A DNA stretch of 64,000 nucleotides, taken from assembly GCF_003818115.1 (NCBI RefSeq), contig NZ_RPOI01000007.1:1-64000 (forward strand), read 5' to 3'. This DNA is from Citrobacter youngae (GTDB lineage Bacteria > Pseudomonadota > Gammaproteobacteria > Enterobacterales > Enterobacteriaceae). The position numbers were made by a program, and so were the translations under genes. The notes under the pieces are model-generated. The model saw only the letters and a program-made list of their open reading frames with translations. It was not told where the DNA came from and did not search any database. Below are positions 57,110-64,000 of the stretch, piece after piece; the first letter of the stretch is position 1, and every line of letters starts with the position of its first letter.

Positions 57110-59257
57110 ATGAAAAAAGTCGTCACGGTTTGCCCATATTGCGCATCAGGTTGCAAAATCAACCTGGTGGTCGATAACGGCAAAATCGTCCGGGCTGAAG
57201 CGGCGCAGGGGAAAACCAACCAGGGTACTCTGTGTCTGAAGGGCTACTATGGCTGGGATTTTATCAACGATACCCAGATCCTGACCCCTCGTCTGAAAAC
57301 CCCAATGATCCGTCGCCAGCGTGGCGGCAAACTGGAATCTGTTTCCTGGGATGAAGCGCTTGATTACGTCGCCACTCGTCTGAGCGCCATCAAAGCGAAG
57401 TATGGCCCGGACGCTATTCAGACGACCGGTTCATCTCGCGGTACGGGTAACGAAACCAACTATGTAATGCAAAAATTCGCGCGCGCCGTTATTGGTACCA
57501 ATAACGTTGACTGCTGCGCTCGCGTCTGACACGGCCCATCGGTTGCAGGTCTGCACCAATCGGTCGGTAACGGCGCAATGAGTAATGCTATCAATGAAAT
57601 TGATAACACCGATTTAGTGTTCATCTTCGGGTATAACCCGGCGGATTCCCACCCTATCGTGGCGAATCACGTGATTAACGCTAAACGTAACGGGGCGAAA
57701 ATTATCGTCTGCGATCCGCGCAAAATTGAAACTGCGCGTATTGCTGACATGCACATCGCGTTGAGAAACGGCTCGAATATCGCGCTGCTTAACGCTATGG
57801 GTCATGTCATCATCGAAGAAAAACTGTACGACCAGGCGTTCGTCGCCTCGCGTACGGAAGGATTCGAAGAGTACAGCAAGATTGTCGAAGGCTACACGCC
57901 GGAGTCCGTCGAAGATATCACGGGCGTTAGCGCGCACGATATCCGTCAGGCTGCCCGTATGTATGCCACGGCGAAAAGTGCGGCCATCCTGTGGGGCATG
58001 GGCGTTACCCAGTTCTATCAGGGCGTGGAAACCGTGCGTTCACTGACCAGCCTCGCAATGCTGACTGGTAACCTCGGTAAGCCAAGCGTCGGTGTTAACC
58101 CGGTTCGTGGCCAGAACAACGTTCAGGGCGCATGCGATATGGGCGCGTTGCCGGATACCTATCCGGGCTATCAGTACGTGAAAGATCCGGCGAACCGCGA
58201 GAAATTCGCCAAAGCCTGGGGCGTGGAAAGCCTGCCTGCACATACCGGCTATCGCATCAGCGAGCTGCCGCACCGTGCGGCCCATGGCGAAGTTCGTGCG
58301 GCCTACATTATGGGTGAAGATCCATTACAGACCGACGCTGAGCTTTCCGCGGTACGTAAAGGCTTTGAGGATCTGGAACTGGTCATCGTACAGGATATCT
58401 TCATGACCAAAACCGCCGCTGCCGCAGACGTTATTTTACCGTCTACGTCATGGGGTGAGCATGAAGGCGTATTCTCCGCGGCTGACCGTGGCTTCCAGCG
58501 CTTCTTTAAAGCCGTTGAGCCGAAGTGGGATCTGAAAACGGACTGGCAGATTATCAGTGAAATCGCCACCCGTATGGGCTATCCGATGCACTACAACAAC
58601 ACCCAGGAAATCTGGGACGAGTTGCGTCATCTGTGCCCGGATTTCTACGGTGCCACTTACGAGAAGATGGGCGAACTGGGTTATATCCAGTGGCCTTGCC
58701 GCGACACCTCCGATGCCGACCAGGGGACGTCTTACCTCTTCAAAGAGAAGTTCGACACCCCGAACGGCCTGGCGCAGTTCTTCACTTGTGACTGGGTAGC
58801 GCCAATCGACAAACTCACCCCAGAGTACCCAATGGTACTATCAACGGTGCGTGAAGTCGGCCACTACTCTTGCCGTTCGATGACCGGTAACTGTGCGGCG
58901 TTGGCCGCGCTGGCGGATGAACCGGGCTATGCCCAGATCAACACCGCCGACGCAGAACGCCTGGGCATCCAGGATGAAGAGCTGGTGTGGGTGAACTCGC
59001 GTAAAGGTCGGGTCATTACCCGTGCGGCAGTCAGCGATCGTCCAAACAAAGGCGCGATTTACATGACCTACCAATGGTGGATTGGGGCCTGTAATGAGCT
59101 GGTAACCGAGAACTTGAGCCCGATTACCAAAACGCCGGAGTACAAGTACTGTGCCGTTAACGTTGAACGCATTGCCGATCAGCGCGCCGCCGAACAGTAT
59201 GTGATTGATGAGTACACCAAGCTGAAAGCCAGCCTGCGCGAAAGCGCGATGGGTTAG
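57110..59257 (+). CDS. fdhF: Formate dehydrogenase H, selenoprotein FdhF
   Basis: Molybdopterin selenoenzyme of the formate hydrogenlyase complex. The frame is interrupted at 57527-57529 by TGA, read as selenocysteine at residue 140 (context CCARV-U-HGPSVAG); the full protein is 715 residues, exactly the E. coli length. The N-terminal [4Fe-4S] motif is CPYCASGCKINL with a later CLKGYYGWD. Molybdopterin-binding blocks follow (IFGYNPADSHP, PVRGQNNVQGACDMG). The two open frames 57110-57529 and 57578-59257 are one gene. GGAG precedes the ATG. A strong terminator follows. Confidence 0.98.
57527..57566 (+). promoter_or_regulatory. SECIS element for selenocysteine insertion
   Basis: The 40 bases beginning at the in-frame TGA form the bacterial SECIS hairpin; the apical part GGTTGCAGGTCTGCACC, bound by SelB, is as I recall it in E. 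coli fdhF. Confidence 0.92.
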
Positions 59258-59280
59258 TCCGTTTTCGTACCTGTTCTGCA

Positions 59281-59308
59281 ACAGCCTCCGCCCGGAGGCT
59301 GTTTTTTT
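59281..59308 (+). terminator. Rho-independent terminator after fdhF
   Basis: ACAGCCTCC (59281-59289), loop GCCC, GGAGGCTGT (59294-59302), then a run of T. Confidence 0.92.
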
Positions 59309-59360
59309 ATCCATACGATCTCTTTATACTGTTCATTCCGTACCCTAAATAAAACTCAAA

Positions 59361-60050
59361 ATGAAACAACTCATTGCATTGATGTTCTTTATGACATTCT
59401 TTGCCCATGCCAGTGATACTGAGCCAGGAAGCCAGTACTTACAGGCCGCTGAGGCAGGAGACCGACGCGCACAATACTTTCTCGCCGACACCTGGTTTAG
59501 TTCAGGCGATTTGAGCAAAGCCGAATACTGGGCGCAAAAAGCAGCCGACAATGGCGATGCGGATGCCTGGGCCTTACTGGCGCAAATTAAGATAACCAAC
59601 CCGGTCAGTCTGGATTATCCACAAGCCAAAACGCTGGCCGAAAAAGCGACCGAGGCAGGCAGTAAGGCGGGGGAAATTACGCTGGCGAGAATTCTGGTGA
59701 ACACGCAGGCTGGACGCACAGATTACCCCAAAGCCATTACATTGCTGCAAAACGCCTCTGAAGATCTGGAAAATGACTCCACTGTCGATGCACAAATGCT
59801 GCTCGGACTGATCTACGCCAATGGCGTGGGTATTCCTGCTGACGATGAAAAGGCCACATGGTATTTCAAGCGCAGCTCGGCCATCTCCCGCACCGGTTAT
59901 TCCGAGTACTGGGCCGGAATGATGTTCTTAAACGGCGAGCAGGGGTTTATCGTGAAGAATAAACAGAAGGCGCTGCACTGGCTGAATCTGAGCTGTATGG
60001 AAGGATTTGATACCGGCTGTGAAGAGTTTGAAAAGCTGACCAATGGTTGA
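59361..60050 (+). CDS. yjcO: Sel1-repeat protein YjcO
   Basis: Conserved protein of unknown function with tetratricopeptide-like Sel1 repeats. 229 residues, as in E. coli. A signal peptide covers about 1-18 (MKQLIALMFFMTFFAHA). Repeats read AAEAGDRRAQYFLADTWF, KAADNGDADAWALLAQI, DAQMLLGLIYANGVGIPADD and EYWAGMMFLNGEQGFIVKN. It stands alone between fdhF and the convergent gltP. Confidence 0.94.
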   Translation: MKQLIALMFFMTFFAHASDTEPGSQYLQAAEAGDRRAQYFLADTWFSSGDLSKAEYWAQKAADNGDADAWALLAQIKITNPVSLDYPQAKTLAEKATEAGSKAGEITLARILVNTQAGRTDYPKAITLLQNASEDLENDSTVDAQMLLGLIYANGVGIPADDEKATWYFKRSSAISRTGYSEYWAGMMFLNGEQGFIVKNKQKALHWLNLSCMEGFDTGCEEFEKLTNG

Positions 60051-60057
60051 TGCTGGT

Positions 60058-60135
60058 TGCCGGATGGCGCTACGCTTATCAGGCCTACACATCCTTTGTA
60101 GGCCTGATAAGACGCGTGAGCGTCGCCATCAGGCA
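60058..60135. repeat. REP pair (BIME) between yjcO and gltP
   Basis: REP 60058-60088 (TGCCGGATGGCG to ATCAGGCCTAC) and an inverted copy 60098-60135 (GTAGGCCTGATAAG to CATCAGGCA), between convergent genes. Confidence 0.75.
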
Positions 60136-60146
60136 CCCATCACTAA

Positions 60147-61457
60147 TTACTGCGCGGTCTTATCAAATTTACCCAGCATCTCGCGCTCGTAAGCCAGCGC
60201 TTTCTTGCGGTCAAACTTGTGTTCCCACTTGGCGATTACCAGCACCGCCAGTGCATTCCCCACCACGTTCAGCGCGGTACGCGCCATGTCGAGGATACGG
60301 TCAACACCGGCAATAAACGCCAGGCCTTCCAGCGGGATCCCCACGCTGCCAAGCGTAGCCAGCAGTACCACGAAGGAGACGCCCGGCACGCCCGCAATCC
60401 CTTTCGAGGTCACCATCAACGTCAACACCAGCACGATTTCCTGCCACAGCGACAGGTCGATACCATACAGCTGCGCAATAAAGATCGCGGCAATACTCTG
60501 GTACAGCGTTGAACCATCAAGGTTGAATGAGTAGCCGGTCGGCACCACAAAGCTGGTAATTGAGGCTGGCGCGCCATAGGCTTCCATTTTCTCAATAATA
60601 CGCGGCAGTACGCTCTCAGAACTGGCGGTTGAATACGCCAGAATCAGCTCATCTTTCAGGATACGGATTAAGATCCAGATACTCAGACCACAGACACGCG
60701 CCACGATACCCAGCACCACCAGCGCAAAGAACAGGATGGCAAAATGCACCAACAGTACCAGCTTCGCCAGCGGCCACAGTGAGGCAAAACCGAAGTTCGC
60801 GACGGTCACAGCAATCAGCGCGAAAACGCCAACCGGCGCGTAGCGCATCACCATGTGCGTCACTTTAAACATGGTTTCGGAAATAGAGCGGAACACGGTC
60901 ACCAGCGGCTCGCGGTGAGTAGCTGGCAGCGAAGACAAGCCTAAACCGAATAACACCGAAAAGAAGATAATCGGCAGCATGTCGCCTTTCGCCATCGATG
61001 CGACGATGTTGGTCGGCACCAGTGACAAAATCGTGCCCATCAGGCCATGCGCGTGGCTTTGCACTTCTGCGGTTGTATTTTGATATTTCGAAATATCCAC
61101 AGTCGCCAGCTGCGACATATCAATCCCGGAACCCGGTTGAAACACGTTCGCCAGCGTAATGCCGAGAATAATGGCGATGGTGGTGATCACTTCGAAATAG
61201 AGAATGGTTTTGGCGCCAATACGGCCCAGCTGTTTGGCATCACCCACCCCGGCAATACCCACAACCAGCGTGGAGATAACAATCGGCACGACAATCATTT
61301 TAATCAGGTGGATAAAGATATCACCCGCCGGTTGCAACAGGTTTAACACCAGCCATTCGCGACTGTCACTATGGTAATGCAGGTAACTCCCCAGCAAAAT
61401 GCCCAGCACCATGGCGATGAGGATCTGCCATGCCAGGCTGACTTTCAAATTTTTCAT
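60147..61457 (-). CDS. gltP: Glutamate/aspartate-proton symporter GltP
   Basis: DAACS-family inner-membrane symporter. 436 residues, one fewer than E. coli. Family motifs: the serine-rich re-entrant loop AYSTASSESVLPRII, the NLDGSTLY metal/substrate site, TSKGIAGVPG and the C-terminal DRILDMARTALNVVGNALAV. The ATG at 61457 is chosen by homology; 12 further codons are open upstream. It follows the nrf operon on the same strand after 345 bases, as in K-12. Confidence 0.97.
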   Translation of the reverse strand: MKNLKVSLAWQILIAMVLGILLGSYLHYHSDSREWLVLNLLQPAGDIFIHLIKMIVVPIVISTLVVGIAGVGDAKQLGRIGAKTILYFEVITTIAIILGITLANVFQPGSGIDMSQLATVDISKYQNTTAEVQSHAHGLMGTILSLVPTNIVASMAKGDMLPIIFFSVLFGLGLSSLPATHREPLVTVFRSISETMFKVTHMVMRYAPVGVFALIAVTVANFGFASLWPLAKLVLLVHFAILFFALVVLGIVARVCGLSIWILIRILKDELILAYSTASSESVLPRIIEKMEAYGAPASITSFVVPTGYSFNLDGSTLYQSIAAIFIAQLYGIDLSLWQEIVLVLTLMVTSKGIAGVPGVSFVVLLATLGSVGIPLEGLAFIAGVDRILDMARTALNVVGNALAVLVIAKWEHKFDRKKALAYEREMLGKFDKTAQ

Positions 61458-61802
61458 AACAACGGACTTCCTCGATGGAGCGCTATTCCGCATATAAAAA
61501 TGCGAGAACAGTACATACTGAAAGGGTATGATTTGTGTTGCGTTCGTTTATAGAGTTTTTTAACGCTTATTATCATTATCATTTGCACGCTATCTCGCGC
61601 AAGCCTTTCAGAACAGGGGGTTTAGCTGAAATTATGCATAAAAACGCGAGTTTATATCGGTAATCATGAATAACTTTTTGTTATAAAAGAATTTTTATTT
61701 GATAAAAAATGAAGAAGTTCTTCCATGAGTTTTTTTTGCCCACTTGTTCAATTGCCTGTTTTTTAAACAGGTAAAATGATACAAATCACAAAAAAAACAA
61801 AT
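61458..61802 (-). promoter_or_regulatory. Intergenic region between nrfG and gltP
   Basis: 345 AT-rich bases with no gene. A small inverted repeat CCTGTTT/AAACAGG is at 61755-61771. On the minus strand GTGATTTGTATCAT (61776-61789) matches either FNR or CRP consensus at 8 of 10 positions; it lies about 320 bases before gltP and its target is uncertain. Confidence 0.4.
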
Positions 61803-62423
61803 TTATTTTTGCCGATTCTGCAATAATTTCGCCATATTAATCGAGTCGATCAACTGCGCACGATTCACCCTCGGCGAGTTTAAATCCATTACTTTTTGCC
61901 ACACTGAAATCGCTTGTGCGTAATCAGCCTGCATAAACGCATCGGAAGCCAACAGCATCAGCGCGGTAACTTCGTTACCGTCCAGCGCCAGGGATTTATC
62001 TATCATTTCGCGCGTTTGCGGTGTCATATGTTGCCCGGCCTGATAGTACAACACCGTCGCCAGCGCCGAATAGATTTCGGCGTTTTCACCCCGAAAACGC
62101 AGCGCCTGCTCATAGGCCAGCAGTGCATTGTGATACGCATTTTGCCAAAGATAATATTCCCCCAGTTGCGCCCATAACACACCGTCCTGTGGAGCGGCAC
62201 GAATCTGCGACTGCAAAGAAAGTAGCTGTTTTTCCTGAATGTTATCATCGGAGAACGCATGTAATGGGTCCGCCAACCGCGCCTGTTCCTGCCGCACCGC
62301 CTGCCATTTTGGCGTCAACAGATAACCGCCGATGCAGGCCACAACCATCAGCACCACCGCAGCAGTCAGCCGCTTCACGGGCATTGGTCGTAACGGCGCA
62401 GTGGGATGTTCGGACTGACTCAT
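61803..62423 (-). CDS. nrfG: Heme lyase subunit NrfG (TPR protein)
   Basis: Part of the NrfEFG lyase that attaches heme to the CxxCK site of nitrite reductase NrfA. 206 residues against 198 in E. coli. One N-terminal membrane anchor (about 18-36) precedes TPR repeats ([57 protein letters not shown]) that bind the NrfA C-terminus in E. coli. The start ATG overlaps the nrfF stop by 4 bases. Last gene of the nrf operon. Confidence 0.95.
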   Translation of the reverse strand: MSQSEHPTAPLRPMPVKRLTAAVVLMVVACIGGYLLTPKWQAVRQEQARLADPLHAFSDDNIQEKQLLSLQSQIRAAPQDGVLWAQLGEYYLWQNAYHNALLAYEQALRFRGENAEIYSALATVLYYQAGQHMTPQTREMIDKSLALDGNEVTALMLLASDAFMQADYAQAISVWQKVMDLNSPRVNRAQLIDSINMAKLLQNRQK

Positions 62424-62827
62424 TGCACCTCCTCCTCTGCGCGCTGACGCTTTCTCACCCGCCAGACCACCACGCCGACCAGTAACAACAACAGGCACGG
62501 CAACGCCCACAGCAGCAGCGTTTGCTCATTCAACGGCGGGTTGTAGCGCACGAAATCACCGTAACGATCGGTCATCCACGTGGTTATCTCGGCTTCACTT
62601 TTCCCTTCCGCCACCATGCTGTAAACCTGATGGCGCATACTGACTGCTACCGGCGCATTGGATTCCAGCAAGTTTTGGTTTTGGCACTGCGGGCAGCGCA
62701 GTTGGCTGGCAATAGACAGCGCTTTCTCCTGCTGTTGCGGGTTGGCAAACGTCCATGTGTCCACAACCTGGGCATGCGTGGCGAAAGTGATAAAAAACAG
62801 GACGATAAAACCGCAGATATTACGCAT
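62420..62827 (-). CDS. nrfF: Heme lyase subunit NrfF (CcmH-like)
   Basis: Thioredox subunit that prepares the apocytochrome cysteines. 135 residues. A signal peptide (about 1-19), the CcmH motif [19 protein letters not shown] and a C-terminal membrane segment (about 104-124) are visible. I used the ATG at 62827 after GGAAGG; a GTG at 62830 is also possible. Overlaps nrfE by 8 bases. Confidence 0.95.
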   Translation of the reverse strand: MRNICGFIVLFFITFATHAQVVDTWTFANPQQQEKALSIASQLRCPQCQNQNLLESNAPVAVSMRHQVYSMVAEGKSEAEITTWMTDRYGDFVRYNPPLNEQTLLLWALPCLLLLLVGVVVWRVRKRQRAEEEVQ

Positions 62828-64000
62828 CACGCTTCCTTCCTCGCCATCCGCTCAGCAGCGCGCCAAAGACCATTAACAGTCCGCCGCCCCAAATCCAACG
62901 CACGCCGGTCTGCACGTACAATCGCATGGCATAACGGTCCGCTCCGGTTTTTTCGCCCATCACCGCGTACCAGTCATGTAACAGATTCCAGCGGATCCCC
63001 GGCTCCATCATCTGTTGACGACGCGCGGCATAGAAGCGCCTTTCAGGTTGCAGGCTGCCAATGCGTTTCTCATTGTGCCACAGCGTGATCTGCGCTTTTT
63101 CACTGGTGTAGTTACCTTTGGCTTCCAGGTCGAGACGCTCAAAACGGAAAACGTAGCCTGCCAGTTCCACCTGCTGCCCGGGGCTCAGGTTCAGGCTTAT
63201 CTCCTGACGGCTCCCGCTGGAAAAGACGATCCCTGCCGCAAACACCAGCACCCCGGCATGCGCCAGCAGTGCCGGAAGTTGGATGCGGAAAGACACTTTG
63301 CGGCTTCTGACCGTAGCCAGCACAATAACCAGTAGCATCAGCAGCCCAAAGGGCAGCGTCGCGCGATTAAAGTACGGTGCGCCCACAGAAAGCCGCCCCC
63401 AGCCGAACAGCCCGTAAATCATCGGGTAGAGCGTGCCAATCAGCACAATCAGCAGCACCGCACTAAAGAGCAGCAACGCAACCAGAATCAGCATCTCGCG
63501 TGACCAACCGCCAAAACGCGCATTCTGCCGGACTTGCTGGCCCCGCCAGGCGTACAGCCCGAGCGACGCCAGACTCAACACGGTAAACAGCGCAAACAGC
63601 GGCGCGGCACGAACGTTATCCAGCGCGAAAGCATGCACCGAAACGAGAATGCCGGAACGCACAATCAGCGTCCCCAGCAGCGATAAAATCAGCGTGACGA
63701 TCGCCAGCAGCAGCGACCAGTGGCGGAAGATCCCGCGCTGGCGCGTGATATACAGGCTATGTAGCAGCGCGCTGGCGGAAAGCCAGGGTAATAAGGAAGC
63801 ATTTTCTACCGGGTCCCAGAACCACCAGCCGCCCCAGCCCAGCTCGCAGTAGGCCCACCAGGAGCCGAGGATAATCCCCAGTGTCAGCGCGCACCAGCCG
63901 GGCAAGGCCCAGCGCCAGCACACCCAGGCGCTCTGCGCATTAAAGTCACTACGTAGCAGCGAGGCCAGCGCCACGCCTGCCGCCACCATCAAACCACCGT
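62820..64000 (-). CDS. nrfE: Heme lyase subunit NrfE (CcmF-like), 5' end outside the window
   Basis: C-terminal part of the large membrane component of the NrfEFG heme lyase. The gene runs off the right edge; about 393 codons are seen of roughly 550 in E. coli. The heme-handling WWD motif is LGWGGWWFWDPVENASLLPW, followed by conserved HSLYITRQRG and RSGILVSVHAFA and several membrane segments. The first Met in the open frame (63992) is internal, not a start. Confidence 0.95.
   Translation of the reverse strand, partial: GGLMVAAGVALASLLRSDFNAQSAWVCWRWALPGWCALTLGIILGSWWAYCELGWGGWWFWDPVENASLLPWLSASALLHSLYITRQRGIFRHWSLLLAIVTLILSLLGTLIVRSGILVSVHAFALDNVRAAPLFALFTVLSLASLGLYAWRGQQVRQNARFGGWSREMLILVALLLFSAVLLIVLIGTLYPMIYGLFGWGRLSVGAPYFNRATLPFGLLMLLVIVLATVRSRKVSFRIQLPALLAHAGVLVFAAGIVFSSGSRQEISLNLSPGQQVELAGYVFRFERLDLEAKGNYTSEKAQITLWHNEKRIGSLQPERRFYAARRQQMMEPGIRWNLLHDWYAVMGEKTGADRYAMRLYVQTGVRWIWGGGLLMVFGALLSGWRGRKRDA

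Noticed and set aside
57527-57529. Premature stop or frameshift in fdhF
   Set aside because: It is the selenocysteine UGA at residue 140 with a SECIS element directly downstream.
1-64000. CRISPR arrays, tRNA genes, insertion sequences, integrases, prophage genes
   Set aside because: I looked for regular repeats, cloverleaf-like sequences and transposase or integrase motifs and saw none.

Overview
The window is enterobacterial chromosomal DNA, closest in gene content and order to Escherichia/Citrobacter. Nearly every backbone protein can be recognised as an ortholog of an E. coli K-12 protein. Read left to right, the gene order is that of K-12 running from dcuS back to nrfE: dcuSR, dcuB-fumB, yjdF, melA/melR, adiA-adiY-adiC, eptA-basR-basS, pmrR, proP, yjcZ-crfC, yjdM-yjdN, phnC-P, yjdP, fdhF, yjcO, gltP, nrfG-F-E. 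A Citrobacter-like species is my best guess (PmrB resembles Salmonella, but a complete phn operon is present). This is inference and was not tested by a search.

The window departs from the K-12 layout in five places. (1) The left edge carries an rRNA-operon-type tandem promoter pair (P1/P2) pointing out of the window, back to back with dcuS. (2) melB is missing: only a short REP-like hairpin lies between melA and yjdF. (3) A kdgT-type permease with a close match to a KdgR operator sits between proP and yjcZ. (4) A higBA toxin-antitoxin pair sits between phnP and yjdP. (5) The K-12 allose/mdtNOP region between yjdP and fdhF is replaced by about 18 kb of accessory DNA.

The accessory block is a sugar-utilisation locus interrupted by a type VI secretion islet. 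The left half holds a hybrid sensor kinase (39126-41390, minus) and a ribose-type ABC transporter (41505-44987). The right half holds a D-lyxose-isomerase-like enzyme, a class II aldolase, a PfkB kinase and an OmpR-type response regulator (53522-56821). Between them, on the opposite strand and in AT-rich DNA, is an operon in the order vgrG, Tle3-like lipase, two tandem Tli3-like lipoproteins, PAAR, and a membrane protein that may be a Tla3-type adaptor. A relic of the 3' end of the lipase gene survives between the two immunity genes, so the unit duplicated was (effector end + immunity gene). No T6SS core genes are in the window, so the islet must serve an apparatus encoded elsewhere.

Physiological themes are anaerobic C4-dicarboxylate metabolism (dcuS/R/B, fumB), formate and nitrite respiration (fdhF, nrf), acid resistance (adi), lipid A modification (eptA-basRS with pmrR, PmrA boxes visible), osmoprotection (proP) and phosphonate use (phnC-P, apparently intact including phnE). 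Readable control sites include FNR-, NarL- and CRP-like sites before dcuB, PmrA boxes before eptA and pmrR, a CRP site before proP, a KdgR-like operator before kdgT, a Pho-box-like sequence before phnC, and a sigma-54 promoter and SECIS element for fdhF. I saw no tRNA gene, CRISPR array, insertion sequence or prophage.
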